The position numbers were made by a program, and so were the translations under genes. The notes below the pieces were generated by a model. It worked only from the letters and a program-made list of their open reading frames with translations, was not told the DNA's origin and did no database searches. From Euryodendron excelsum (Eukaryota > Streptophyta > Magnoliopsida > Ericales > Pentaphylacaceae), in NCBI GenBank assembly GCA_033060915.1, contig CM065387.1, positions 39,102,501 to 39,166,500 on the forward strand: a stretch of DNA of 64,000 bases, in the 5' to 3' direction. Below, in pieces: positions 21,651 to 34,376 of this stretch. Each line of letters begins with the position of its first letter. Position 1 is the first letter of the stretch.

Positions 21651-24600
21651 TGTCGCGCCCGATTTTTCGCACCCGAAAAAGACAAGTGAGAAAAACACAG
21701 TGCTTTCGTGTTAGAACTCATCCTCCTAGAAGAACAAGTGCGACTAGGTTTGAATTGAAAACTGATTTTGAATAAGAGCTTTTGGAAAATGTTTTGGAGT
21801 TGCCACCTAACTTGATTAAGGTGAGTTAGGTCACTTAAAACTAAGCACAATCCAAAGATTACACTTAGAGTTTTTGAAAACGATTTTTGATAACTTCTTC
21901 AAGAGTGGGTTTTTTTGGAAAATAGGTTATTTGGCAACCTTTAGAAATATTTAAGCCCTTTTTCGAAAATAACTCCATTTGGTCTTTGAAAACAATGATC
22001 TAGGTTCAGAGGTTGGTTACGTGTAGGGAAGACACACTAAGCCATCACCCTATCCCGCCCTTACAGTGCCTACATGTCTATTCACCCTAGATTCACTCAT
22101 TAGAGTCTTTGATTAATAAATGTCGAAAACTATCCATTTTAGAGAAAAACTTTAAAAAGATGTTTGACATGACGCATGACATGCAAATGCAAGAATTTGA
22201 TTTGATTTTGAAGGTAGATTTGAAAAGAACTTGATTTGTTTTTGAAAGACCTGATTTGATTTTGAAATAGATTGGACAAGATAGATTTGATTTTTGAAAA
22301 TAGATTTTTAAAAAAGATTTGATTTGAAATTGAAAAGAAGATTTTAGAAATTGAAATCAAAGATTTGAAAATAGATTTTAGAGTTAAAGATTTGAAATAG
22401 ATTATGGAGTTGGAAATTTGAAAATAGCTATGGAATTGGAAACTTAAGAAAAGTTATGAAATTTGAAGTTTGTACAAGGTTATGACTGCACCCACGAGGG
22501 TTGCCTATGTATCCCTTTTTGGGAATCAAGTCAATTGTAGTTCAGACAAGAGTCCGATTGAAAATTTGGTTTGGAAAGAGTTTGATTTGGAACTTGGATT
22601 CGAAGATTGAAAATTAAACTTTGATTTGAAATTGACTTGGAAGATTTGAAAAGGGGTTTGAACTTGGAAGGAAAACTTGGACTTGATTTAGAAAAGATCG
22701 AGTTTTGAAAACATCTCGGCTTGAATTGAAATTTGAAAACCATCTTGGTTGGAAAAGAGTTTTTGGAGAAGAGTTGGAAGCCTCCTAACTTTAGGATTAG
22801 GGTTGAACTAAGGTCCAGACATCCTCGGACTTAGGGTAACCTAGGGTTGAAGCATGTAATTGAATTGAATTTGATTTGAACTTGAAAAGTTTGACTTTGT
22901 AAAGCTTGGTTTTAGGAAACCTAGACTTAGGAAGATAGGATTTAGGAAGGGCTTGAGATCAAGAAAAATTTGATTGGAAAGTTTGATTTAGAAAACATGG
23001 AGAGTTGGAGTTTAGGAAAGATTGAATTTAGAAAATCTCAAAATTAGGAAAGTTTTGAAATAGGAAAGTTTCGTTTTAGGAAAGTTTCAAATTAGGAAAG
23101 TTTTGAATTAGGGAAGTTTCAAATTTAGGAAAGTTTCCTTTTTAAGTAAAAGTTGATTTCGGAAAGATTTGAATTTAGAAAGTTTCGAATTTTGGAAAGT
23201 TTTGAATTTAGAAAGATTCAAAGTTTGAGTTTTGGAAATACTTGAAATTAGGAAAGATTTGAGTTTAAGAAAAATTTGAAAATTTAGAATTTAGAATTTA
23301 GAAAGTTGAAATTTGGAAAGGTATGGAATTAGGAAAGGTTAGAATTAGGAAATATTCGAATTAGGAAAGATTTAGATTCCTATTTCCTAAAACAAAAGAT
23401 TGGATTTTATTCTAAAAAGATGTGATTTTATTTTGTTTCTAAAAACAGAGGATTGGATTGAGTTTCCTAAATGGGAGATTGGATTTGGCATGGAATTAGA
23501 AGGTGAAGTTTTAGAAATTCTAGATTTGAAAGTCTATGAGTTGATTTAGAAAATAGGTTTTGGAAATTTATGATTTTGATGTAAAAATGAGGTTTTGGAA
23601 ACCTAGGTTTTGAGGCCAAAATAGGAAATTGGAAATTAGGATTTCCTAATCATGGCTTCTAGGGCTTGACTTGGACTCTAAGAAGAAGGGATTTTGGAAA
23701 TTTTTGGAAAGAGAGATTTTTAGGAAAGAGATTTTTGGAAAGTAAATCTTTTGAAGAGAGTTTCTAAGAGGGAGACTTGAAGAGTGTTTTTAGAAAGTAG
23801 AACTTTTGAAGAGAGTTTTTGAAAAGGGATTTTTGGAAAGAGATTTTAGGCAGTAAATTTAAAAAGAGATTTTGGAGAGGTTATGAAAAATAAGTTTGAA
23901 AAGCAAGTTGGAAAGGGATTTGAATGTGGACTTTTACGAGCCTCTAAAAATATCTCGTTTTCCTAAAATGACTCTAACCATAAGAAGATTAGAGCTATTT
24001 TAGGATTGTGATTTTGAAAACAACAAGGATTTGAAAATATGGACCATGATAGTCACTTTAAATATAACACTTTCCTAAAGCAACCTTAACTATAAAACGG
24101 CTAGAATTATCTTAGGATTATGATTTTGAAAACAAGTTTTAAAGAGAAGATTTTTAAATCAAGTTTTGAAAACAATTTTTGATGCAAGTTTTGGAGAGAT
24201 ACATGATCATGATATGCACAATACAAGTTGGGGTCGTGAACATACAAGGTTAAAGGCTTCACCACATAATCAAGGGGGTCGAACCCAAGTGGTCTCCTGT
24301 TAGACTAAGAGAAAGCCCCCGACACGGTGACTTTCAATAGCCTAATCCTACACATGAATCGGGGAGTCCCTTGTTTCAAGCATGTAAGAAAGGGGGGTAG
24401 AAGATGGGGATTAAAATAGAAGAAAACCCAAGTGGATTAGGAGAGAGAAGAGCGAGAGAGGGGAATTGCGTAAATGTAAATAGGAAGCCTACCTTGTGTC
24501 TTCTTATTTCGCTTGCTTTATTTGCTTTGTTGTGCTTGCTTGCTTTGCTTCGATCTTTGCTTTGATCTTCAAGAACTTCCAAGCTGCCACACTTCAAGTC

Positions 24601-26505
24601 TTCAATAGAAGCTTTGGAGGCTAGTATATGAGCTAGGGTTAAGTGTATAGGGGCTAGGGTTTTGTATATGGAGGCTAGGTTTTGGAGAACCTAAAGAGGA
24701 CTAGGGTTTGGAGGGGTTTCGAGCTTTGTATATCGAACAACAGAGTTTTTGGATTGTGTTTGCGGACCATTTTCATGCTGTAAGAGGCTCTGTATTTATA
24801 GACAGAAGAGTAAACTGACGCCTGCTGAAGTGACACTAGGCCAAAAATCCTATCGGCACCACTAGGAGTGGTGCCAAGCCATTTTTGGCTTGGCGCCACT
24901 ACTAGTGGCACTAGCCATTAAGGAAATGTTTAAGATTGGCAAACAACGTATCTTCAGAAGATTTGGGCGCCTGTATTAGTGACTACTATATAATTTTTTG
25001 GCATGGTTTCACTAGGAGTGACTTCAGAAAGTCCGGGAATAATTTAAAGGGCTGAGAATGGCCTGGAGGGCCAGAAAAGGACAGGAACCCTTAGAATAGT
25101 ATCTCGGGGGTAGTAGACTTGAAGAATTATGCCAGGATGTGTTGAAAGGGTTGATCAGGCCATTAGGGGCAAAAGGGTCAATCGGGATGGAAAGTTGTTG
25201 AGATGGCCTTGGAATGTCCTGGAAGAAGGCTTGAGGCTTAGAAATATTAGCTAGAATGTTCCAGGAGGTTGCCGGTTTGATACCTAGAGCCGGCATGGTT
25301 GGAAAAGGTGACCGGCCCACTAGGGGCAAAACGGTTATTTTGCATCAGGTTTGTCTAAATTGACTTGGAATGATCCGAAAAAATAATGAAAATTTGGGAA
25401 TACTATAAGAAGCATTCTCGAAAGGTTACCAATTTGATACCCAAAGCCAAAGTGGTTCCCTCGGTGCTCGGATGCTTGGGGGCAAAACTATCATTTTGAC
25501 AGGATGGTCTTGGAATTGGCCCGAAACCGACTAAAAGACACTCAAACATACTAGATTGTCTTTAGGACAATCCTAGAAAGGTGGACTTACCGCTTTAAGG
25601 ACTTAGATACTTTCTTGAAAAAGCTTGCCAGAAAGCCCTAAGAGCAGTTTAGACATTTTTCACTGGAGTGGGCTAGCAGGCATTGATGTTGACTTGAGTT
25701 TTGAGTGTTTCCGTCACTCTGACGGTGTGTGACGAGTTGGTTTCCAAAGGTATCCCATCCTTTGGTAAACGTGTCACGGCCAAGAGGCGAGTTCGGTCCC
25801 ATGACATAGGTGGTTTGTTGGTAATTCCCAATATCAACCTGTTTACGAGTGTTTTCGCCACTTTGATGGTTGTGAAGTTTATGAGTGCTTCCGCCACTCT
25901 GATGATTCACGATCATTCCAGAGACTGCCTGATCTCAAAAAGCTGCTAGGTGAACATATCACCTGAGGAATCAACTTTCTCAGAAGGTGTGCTGAATAAT
26001 GGACATTTCTTCATTGATGGGCTAGCATGCGCCAAAGGTGGACCGTTCTACCATCTCGGGGACTTAGGGTCTCGTCCCGGTCAACGGGTTTAAAGGAACT
26101 TACCATTTCGAGGAGTTTTTTCAAAAAACGTGCCAGACTGAATGGACTTACTGCCTTGAGGGATCTACTTTTTGGAAAGGCGTGCTAGACTTGATTTGAA
26201 CTAGAACTGGACTAGAATTGGATTAGAACTGGAACTGGACTGGAATTGGATTTTAATCTGGGAATTGAGATTGGAAACGGGGACTTACAGTCTTTGAGAA
26301 GACATGCCCACTAGAATTGGATCGGATAATGCCCAAAGGGTATTTTGGTCATTTTAACTCTATTTGGGCCGGACGGACCCGCAAAGCAATCGATTGACGA
26401 GATTACGTCCAAAAAATTGGTTTGAACTGAAATGCATCCATATTGACTTGAACATAAGTATGGACAGACCAGAGATTGCCAAGCGGGAAAAATGGGGTGC
26501 TTACA
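21651..26505 (+). mobile_element. Giant solo LTR, Ogre/Tat-type Ty3/gypsy
   Basis: It begins TGTCGCGCCCGATTTTTCGC and ends GGGGTGCTTACA, a start and end like those of Ogre/Tat LTRs. It is flanked by CTACC (21646-21650) and CTACA (26506-26510), a 5-bp duplication with one change. At about 4.86 kb it is in the size range of Ogre LTRs. It contains long tracts of degenerate TTTAGGAAAG and TTTTGAAAA modules (about 22140-24200) and no coding capacity. With no interior or second LTR, it is best read as a product of LTR-LTR recombination. The orientation follows the TG...CA convention and the C-rich start. Confidence 0.75.
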
Positions 26506-26842
26506 CTACACTAATAGGAAAACCTCTCTCCCCCCCGCCCCCCAACAAAAAAAAAAAAAAACAACCATTCTATACCCATTCTAAATAAACTATGGAATCC
26601 CATACTCGTTTATTTTTAAATCGAGTAAGGTTAATCCTCATATTTTTTATTTTCTATTTTGAAAATAGATAATATTTTCCTAGTCTAAAACATTTTTGAA
26701 AATAACAAATTAATTTACAAAAGGGTTAATTTCACTTACACTCCCTGAGGTTTAGACTATCGACAACTAGACTCACTATTTTTAAAAAACGAGCACCTAG
26801 ACCCCCTACCGTTGCACTTCGTAAGCCACCCTTAGTTTCAAG
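26506..26842. other. Intergenic sequence
   Basis: It has a C-run and A-run (26529-26561), then TTTCACTTACACTCCCTGAGG and AGACCCCCTACCG, words common in plant MITEs whose partners I could not find. No gene is seen. Confidence 0.4.
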
Positions 26843-27213
26843 TAGGGTGGACATTGGGCAGACCTAGTTGGGCTTGACCGGGCCTACACCAACAAAAATT
26901 ACATCGGCCCTAAAACCAAATTTCAAACCCTCGCAAAATAAAAATTATTATTTCCAAGCTAGCCTAAGCGGGCCCATTTAATTTAAAAATATTTTTAAAT
27001 AAACGTTTTTTTCTTCAAAAATAAAGTTAAATAATATAGAATCTAAATACATAAATATAATCAAATATAAAAATATTATTTTTTAATATTTTGGGCTGAG
27101 CGTCGAAAATATTCTCAAGCCCACCAAATAAACTAATTGAACCTAAAGAAAATTTTCAAGCTCTATACATGATGGACGGGCTTGAGCGGGCCAACAGCTC
27201 GTGTGCAGCCCTA
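26843..27213. mobile_element. Non-autonomous hAT-like element
   Basis: A perfect 8-bp direct repeat GTTTCAAG (26835-26842 and 27214-27221), the hAT size, flanks 371 bp. The ends are inverted: TAGGGTGGACA at the left and TGTGCAGCCCTA at the right. Subterminal GGGCC/CGGGCC words are typical of this group. No coding potential. Confidence 0.75.
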
Positions 27214-27221
27214 GTTTCAAG

Positions 27222-28214
27222 GGGTAAGTTGGTTTGGGCATATGAGAAGATCTTGAAGGGGTGAGCAGGAAATTGATTTGTTGATGATCTTAATGAACCC
27301 AGAGAAGAACACAAAAAACAACTTCAGGTCCAATGTTAGCATAGCACTTGAATGGGCTGCATTTTCCTTTTGAATGCACTTTCAAATTGCACAGATGGTG
27401 TTTGTATTTTGTTTTGTGATGTGAATAGTTAAATCTACTTTTGTCATGTGATGATGTTGATGGAGATTCTAATTTGTCAAAATTTTCCATTATTATTATC
27501 ACAAAAGTTTTTTTTTATTACAAAATTTACTGGAGAAGTGAAAAATGTGATAATAAAGAGCCATTAGCACATAGTTGGTCAATTTGATCAACAGACAAAA
27601 TTCACTTAACTGATTTGACGGAAAGCAGTCTATTTGCTTATAAATGAAACCTTAAGGGGCTTTGCTGCTAATTTTTTTTTAAAGATAGTGGGTCTAACAG
27701 TTGATAGTCCAAACCTCAATTGGGTCCTAGGTGCACATAGATAATAAACATGAGTTGCTTGAACAATTCTTCCATTTTTATTCTAAGTTGCCCACTTCTT
27801 TTTTCTTCACTTCCTTCATTGCTAGACTTGAGTAGCTCTACTCCCAAGTAGCACTTAACAAGAAAGAAAGAAGAAATCTATAACTTCTGAAGAAGACTAA
27901 ATGGCTCTTTAATTTTGAGATTGGATATCCAGTTCTAAAATCTCATTACCAGGACTAAGGTTTCCAATTACCGAAGTACACCCCAAAGCACCAAAGAAGA
28001 TATTCAACTCACTGAAGAAAATGAATAGCTAAAGAACTCATATCGTTAAAAATCTACAAAAAAGAGGGACTGATTTGAATGGAAGAAAACGCAGAATTTG
28101 TAGATCTAGGTCAGTTAACCTGAAATTAGGCTCAATCAATTCAAATGCATAAAAATTAGGGCTAAAAACCTTCACATACATACATCTATATGTATGCACC
28201 CACAGAATACTGAG
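27222..28214. other. Intergenic, possible 3' region of a minus-strand gene
   Basis: There is no supported open frame. The end near 28214 borders the stop codon of the putative exon at 28215-28281, so part may be its 3' untranslated region. AAGAAGA-rich and AT-rich stretches occur but no repeat family is recognised. Confidence 0.35.
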
Positions 28215-28281
28215 CTAGGCATTGGAGAGGACCAAGAGGTTGTCATCATCGAACTCTTCACTGTTATTGGATTCTTCACCC
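28215..28281 (-). CDS. Putative terminal exon of an unidentified gene
   Basis: On the minus strand a pyrimidine-rich tract (CCCCTTTCTCACTCCCTCACT) and an acceptor CCAATAG lead into an open frame of 21 codons ending with TAG at 28217-28215. The peptide is acidic: GEESNNSEEFDDDNLLVLSN, then Ala and stop. Acidic bias, a good acceptor and the stop suit the last exon of a real gene. Upstream exons were not found, as TE sequence lies beyond, so it may be a stranded fragment. Confidence 0.4.
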
Positions 28282-28457
28282 CTATTGGAGGTAAGAATTA
28301 AGAGTGAGGGAGTGAGAAAGGGGAAAGATTGGTCCTCGGGTTTAGACCCAACCTGGGCACCTATTGGTGGCCCAACCTAGTGACGCATGGTTTATACACA
28401 TCTGGAAAGTGGGAGTTTAATTCCACCGCCACATGCACCGCTTTATACCATTTATAC

Positions 28458-28640
28458 AAGGGTAATATTATACAAACAAAAAATTCACACAAAATTTTCA
28501 TACAGAATGATGTGTTTTAATAACATCATTTCACTTCAAAACATAAAACCCATTATAATTATTTTTAATTATAAAATTCTCACTGCCACATCATGCTAGT
28601 AGGTATTTATGTATAAATTTTACGTAAGAATAGCATTTTC
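28458..28640. mobile_element. MITE, ATTAAGAGTCAT-type family
   Basis: The left end AAGGGTAATATTATACAAAC matches the family terminus. Internal AACCCATTATAATTA and TTTAATTATAAAATTCTCAC resemble the hairpin region, and ACTGCCACATCAT is shared with 30475-30650. The right end is AGAATAGCATTTTCC. Confidence 0.6.
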
Positions 28641-28847
28641 CTTTATACAATACTAGAGCCACCTAATATTTCTACCGAATTTGCATCACGAATAGACACA
28701 AGGTGATGAATATCCAATACATGAGGGATTTACTTACTTGTATCTATCATTAATGAAAATTTGATAAACAAAATCGGTGATTATAGCATTTTTCTATAAA
28801 GATGGTTGTGATCTAGTTCGGGTGATAGATAATAGAGAGCTTCGGTA

Positions 28848-28878
<31 letters not shown>

Positions 28879-30474
28879 ACACATGTGTATGAGTGAAACT
28901 CTTGAGCGGTGGAAGAGAGGTGCATGTTGCTCATCACTATAGCAAAAGCCAACCGCGAGCTGCTTAACTTGAAGACAAAGTATGTAAAATATCCGGAGGT
29001 CGATCTAAAACTTAACCCATCGATGGTATGGCTCACTATTTTGCTTCCCATTGTGTACACAAATTGTAACCGTTGACATGTCAAATTCTTCATCCAGGAG
29101 AAAGAGAGGATTGATAGGGAAGGATGAACGAGTATGTGAGAGAGAGTGACCAACTGGGACAGATTGAGGAGGTGCGAGTCTGAGTGATTGAGGTGTAAAT
29201 AGGGTGATGATTTAATGTGTAGAAACCTTAACAACAACGTTTTAAAATTTACTTATTGCACCATTTTAATAAACAACATTGTTTTACAAAGACTCTACGT
29301 GTTATTTTGGTCCCCGCAAATCAGGGCGGGCTCAAAACAGTTTGAGACTTAAAGTGACAACTTTAAATTAGGTTTTTTAATAGTATACATTATGACTTTT
29401 CACATTTTTAATATTTCTGAAAAATAATTATTTAAAATTTATTCTTATCACTTTTTGAGATTCAAAATTACTAATTCATATATTCAACTTTAGATAAAAA
29501 ATCCTTTTCATTTGATAATATATCTAATCCACATAGCCACTAAGACTCAAGTAACATGTGGATTGTTTACAAAACTTTTTGGTAGTATTCACCGAAACAA
29601 TATTAACACAACAAAAATAATAAAACTTTAGTTTTGTTTTTAAATCTTAGCGGCTATCTGTAGATAACCCACAAACAATAAAAAAAAATTCACTTCGTTC
29701 AATTTAACATCTTAATAAACAGAATAAAAAATTGTTATTTGGCAAATAAAATAGCATTACATAGATATGCAACTAACTTACAAAATCAAATAGAGATTGA
29801 ATATATTTTAATAAGAGAGAAATCAAACAAAGATCAATCTATAAAATAAAAATAAAAATTTACCTCAAAAGGCTATTTAATTATGCTAATGGTAAGATTT
29901 ACTAACTAGTTCTTCATTTTGAAAATTTGTGTTTATATTAGAGACAAAGTGTTGTCAGGTCTGGGAGAGAAAGAGTTAAGACTTTTGACCTTCATCATAT
30001 TGATAAAATTGTATGCAGTTTTTTCTTTTTTCTTTTTTCTTTTCTTATGTTAACTAGTGTAGTTGATATTTATTATTATTTATTATTGGTCATTTTTCTC
30101 ACTAAGACTGATTTTTTTTTCTTCTTATAAACCTTTTTCCTCATTTGAACTGAGGATTTCTTTTTTCTTTTCTTCTGAGCCTTTTTCTATTTGGATTGAG
30201 GCATTTAAAAAAAAAATTTAAGTTATACAGGACTTATTTATAGTACATAGGATTTTTCAAATTTGGGGCCTTCCAAAAATAAATGTACTAGGTTGAAGTA
30301 ATTAGTGTGTTTGGAATTATTAGCTAAAAATAATCATAAACTAACATCATTTATGACATTAATTAAGTTTCATTAAATAATTAACTTGAAAGAACGAATT
30401 AGACTAAATTAATTTGATCAAGTTTAGAGCCCCTACTTAAACGTAGCCCTCTACAGTAGGGTTATAAAATTAGG
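28641..30474. other. Intergenic sequence
   Basis: It contains a CT microsatellite (about 28849-28874) and AT-rich DNA. An open frame of 120 codons on the minus strand (28875-29237) spans low-complexity Ser/Leu-rich sequence and shows no recognised motif. No gene is supported. Confidence 0.4.
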
Positions 30475-30650
30475 AAAATTTTTTGTACATAATTCTTCCC
30501 TCAAATGATGTGGCAGTGGTATTTTGTAATTAAAAGTCATCTTGATGGGTAATTTGTTTTAAAATGACAAGTCCCAAAGCAGCCACATCGGTCTTTCTAA
30601 AAAATTGTCTCTTTTTTTTTGTTTGTATAATATTAGTCTAAACTTAATGG
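30475..30650. mobile_element. MITE, ATTAAGAGTCAT-type family
   Basis: ATGATGTGGCAGTGGTATTT, TGTAATTAAAAGTCATCTTG and ATGGGTAATTTGTTTTAAAATG reproduce the right half of the family. The end TTTGTATAATATTAGTC matches the terminus. Confidence 0.55.
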
Positions 30651-31944
30651 TCTTTTTTTTCCCCCTTAATCGTTGTAGAGATACCATGTGAATTTGATAT
30701 TTGGACAAACTAATTTTCTTTCCCCTTTTCTCATTTGTTCTTTTCAGTTCCTTATTTGGACTGATGGTTTGAGAAAATATACAACCGTTCTGTATATTCA
30801 AACAGAATAAATATTACCTCATATTCAGAGTAGTAGAAACTTTCTACTGTCTTTTCTCATTTGTTCTTTTCAGTTCCCATTCACACAAATCGTTTAGAAT
30901 ATTTTCCTGATTGATATATTAGATAATATAGGTGTATAAAATTTACAAATCCTCAACATCGTACAATTTTATTTTCCTTCTAGGAGATACAATCTAATAT
31001 TCCTAAGAAAAACACCACCACTTCTATTAGCACTGTTTTAGTCAAACATATCGCAGTACCTTGTCCTTTTATTCCCATCAATTGGTATTTTAAATATTGA
31101 ATGAGATGTTCAACCACCAGAAATGATTGAGGCAAATACACCTAATGCCTCTCACTCAACAATAGTCGAAAGAGAAAGAACCACAAAAAACCCCTTCAAT
31201 CAATCATTTTTTATTTAAAAAATTAGACATTAATTTATGAATCATGATAAGAATTCTATCTCTCTAAAGTTGTATATAGAAAAGAAAAAAGAGAAGCTCT
31301 CTTTTTTCTATTCCATTTTGAAAAGAAGAAAAAAAGCATAAATAACACGACGAAGTTGTAAAATAATGTGATGATCACTTTGTTTCACCTAATGCCCGTC
31401 GTTATTTATGTCATATATCACAATATGTATCTTCCATTGGTGTATCACTCTCCAATCTAGTTTAATGCATCTATAATGCTCTTTGAAATTCTGCAAGTCT
31501 AATAAAAATTGGACTGGTCTAGGCATCCAAATGAAGAAAACCAAAGTGACGGAATAGGTAGAACACAATGGTTTAATTCTTTGAACGCTCTTTTTTTTTT
31601 TTGCTCCACCCATAGATCATTAGCACAAATAATAGTAAATAAAATCAGAGATCACACTAATACTTATAACGACATTAACGGCAGCAACAAGATGTCATTG
31701 TAAGTATAGAATAAGGTATCGATACAAAGAACTTATTATCTATTATCTCAACTTTCCTAAAGTCATGTTAAATTAATATCAATGGGCTTTCTCCCCCACC
31801 TCAAATATTACCATCTAGGAAATGCAAAAGTACATGATCATTTAAATCAAATTGGGGAAACACTTAACTAAAATATATCTCTTAAAGAATGAAATATAAT
31901 ACATAACTGGTATAGTAACTTGACAATGTCATCAGATCTACCAG
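30651..31944. other. Intergenic or 3' flank of minus-strand gene
   Basis: AT-rich, with no supported frame. Its right border is the stop codon of the putative gene end at 31945, so part may be 3' untranslated sequence. Confidence 0.35.
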
Positions 31945-32749
31945 TCAACTTGGAACAGTGCAAGTGACTTGATTAAGAGGAATGAAGACAGTAGTGGGAA
32001 AACATGGAGCTAGGTCTTCTAATATCATTTCACTTGTGCCTTCACCTACATAAGTAAAAACTTTAATTTACAATAAAACAAAGAGGCAGAGCAAAAGTAT
32101 TAGTCGACACATGAATTTAATATGAATACACAAATAGATGGGAATTATTACTTAAGATTATAAGGTACGAGTGAGCTATTTTTATTTTCAACACAGATAA
32201 ATGAGCTGGTTGCTTTTCTCTGACAGATGGGGGATTAAAGTGTGTTCAAGATTTCAAAATGTTCCTTGCATTAAATAATCATACAACTCCACTCAAATAG
32301 ACACTACTTTGGTTATTTGATTATCAGTATTGATGGCCATGATAGATTAAAGTATGGGCATATAAGTAGAGTAAGCACTTATTGACATGCTTTGGACCAA
32401 TAGACTATGTTTTACGTAGATGATTGCAATTGACAAATACCATCATAGATCCTTTTGTGAGGAAAAAAAACTCACATACTTCTCTTAATCCTATTTGCTT
32501 CAACAATATACAAACATACAACACAGAGCAGTTTTCTTTTAGAAGAAAAACCAATATCTTTTTTCTTTTGACAGCCAAACATTAAGCAGAAAATTATTAG
32601 AAGATAAAACATCAAACATCTTGCCTCCTCATCCATCATCACAGGTTTTAACCATAAAAGAGTTTCTTCTAACCAGTCCTCAAAACCAGCAAAATAGGAG
32701 GGAAAAATCAGCATCTTCCACCTACAGTAGTTCTATTTGAACTGTTAGC
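31945..32749 (-). CDS. Last two exons of an unidentified minus-strand gene
   Basis: Exon 32749-32722 (28 bp) has acceptor CTCCGCCAG and donor GTAG/GTGGAAG. Exon 32045-31945 (101 bp) has acceptor TTATGTAG and ends in TGA. The phases agree: the first exon ends one base into a codon and the second supplies the other two, giving ANSSNRTTV-GEGTSEMILED, then LAPCFPTTVF and a short tail to the stop. The fit of phase, frame and splice sites makes a real gene end plausible. I recognise no domain. Upstream exons, if any, lie right of 32750, where I see no clear frame. Confidence 0.4.
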
Positions 32750-32879
32750 CTGGCGGAGAGAAAAAAACCAGGGTCAGGACATAAATGCGCCATTTTGTAG
32801 GCTACCATGATTTTGTAACGTCTATGTATTTTCTTTTCTTAAGCTTTCCATTGAACATGTGATCTACAAGAGCAACAAA

Positions 32880-33290
32880 TATACAACGGCATAGAAATAC
32901 GTAAAATCTACACGCCTATATGTAAAATCTGTTCTCTTACCTTTGCCGGTTAACGTAACTGAGGAAGGACTGACTTGCCGCTGCTGGGTGTTCCCAAAAG
33001 ACAAGTGTTTCCAGTGTAAGAGATTTAGCTTCTTTTCTTTTCTTTTTTTTCCTCCTGAAATATAAGAAATCAAGAAATCTATATGCTTACCTCTGTTCTG
33101 AAATATATAAAATCTGTTTGATTACCTCTGATGGGCAATGTATATGGGGAGACGATAGAAATATTTAAAACCTGCTCTCTTATATGCGAAATATGTTCTC
33201 TTAACTTTGCTGACGTAGCTGAGGAAGGCCTGAATCACTTGTCTCTGCCGGTTGTTCTCAAAAGACAAGTGCTTCTAATGTAAGAAATAT
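32880..33290. repeat. Diverged direct repeat pair
   Basis: A segment at about 32905-33030 recurs at about 33170-33290. Shared blocks are TGTTCTCTTA(A/C)(C/T)TTTGC, GTA(A/G)CTGAGGAAGG, and AAAAGACAAGTG(T/C)TTC. No coding role is recognised. Confidence 0.6.
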
Positions 33291-33315
33291 AACGGTTTTT
33301 TCATTGCGGACCCAT

Positions 33316-33590
33316 TGCTGATTACAGTAGCGTGCTGGCGGACATCCTCGCCGACTATCCACCACAAGCGGAATGATCCTCACCAGAGTTTTTCTTCGAC
33401 ACCCACAGTCAAAACGATCCTCACCGGAGTTTTTATTGGACACCTACTACTAAGACAACACTCCGGCAGTGTCCTCATAACATAATCTGGGAATCGAGAA
33501 GGCGAAACAATCCTCAGCGGAGTTTTTCTTGGACACCTCCTACCCCGACAACTCTCCGCCAGTATAATCATAACAGAATCTGGGGAGCCC
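33316..33590. repeat. Tandem CCTCACCGGAGTTTTT repeats
   Basis: The block ATCCTCACCGGAGTTTTTCT followed by TGGACACC occurs three times with small changes (about 33376, 33418, 33509). The longer module including CAACACTCCGGCAGTGT and ATAACA(T/G)AATCTGGG occurs twice. Open frames across it only reflect the repeat. Confidence 0.65.
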
Positions 33591-34064
33591 TATCAGCAAC
33601 ATAGAAACGACGCCTTATGTGTTGAAACATATGGGGAAGCGTCAGCCTACTTGTTGAGTCATCGGGAGTGCCTCCATTAAATACCTCCGTGAATTTAATT
33701 GTCACGTCCTTTCTTGAGTTTTCTGAGCAGACGGCTTTAGCGGGTATCTAATTTCATTTTCTATCAGGGACATTTTTGGAACACGAAGCATGGGAAACAC
33801 TTTTGGTGCTTCCTTCTTTTAAAATAGTAGAGAGATATATATATACATCACAGGCATAGATCCAGTTAGTTATTTGCTATATATGGCTATGTAGGCATCA
33901 AAACAGCTTCTATAATAACCCTTACCTCTTGAGAAGGAAAAAAACAAGTAGTCATAAACATCATCTATAGAATTTTGGAAATGGAGATGGCATTGACGGA
34001 GTGGTAAGATTGTTTCCTTGAGATTTCTACGAACGAAAACAGTTGTACAAGGTAAGCTGCAAAG

Positions 34065-34376
34065 ATGGAGAGGTTGAGCTCTGCCCTGCTCAATGTTACC
34101 ACCGTCGCCATGCTCCTATCACTATACAACATAGTGGTGGCTGTAATTTCGCTGATTTGGGGTTATTCAAATTGCAGTCATTTTCTTCTGCAACATAATT
34201 TGGCATATGGAATTTTCATGTTTATACTCTTCTTAGTGAGATTAATCTCTGTAACACGAAAAGTCAGGCTCCTGCTAACGATCTATTTGACAGTGTTGCT
34301 TGTACTTGTCATATTAATAGCTGTCATTACGGGATTCATTATGTTAGGAATAACCAACAAAGTTAAAGACGAGTAG
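34065..34376 (+). pseudogene. Tetraspanin N-terminal half, truncated
   Basis: The 103-codon frame starts MERLSSALLNV and shows three membrane segments: roughly residues 8-32, 45-63 and 68-94. Between the first two lies a short loop with YSNCSHFLLQ, as in tetraspanins. Family members are about 270 residues with four membrane segments and a large cysteine-rich loop. Here a TAG follows KVKDE at the start of that loop, and the downstream sequence still resembles loop sequence with a WLQ-like and a KKV-like remnant. The frame itself is clean, so a short membrane protein could be made, but a decayed gene is likelier. It pairs with the opposite-strand copy at 35030-35500 to form a palindrome. Confidence 0.6.

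Noticed and set aside
26499..26520. CACTACACTAATAGG as a CACTA transposon end
   Set aside because: The first bases belong to the terminus of the solo LTR (GTGCTTACA) plus the target duplication, and no subterminal repeats follow.
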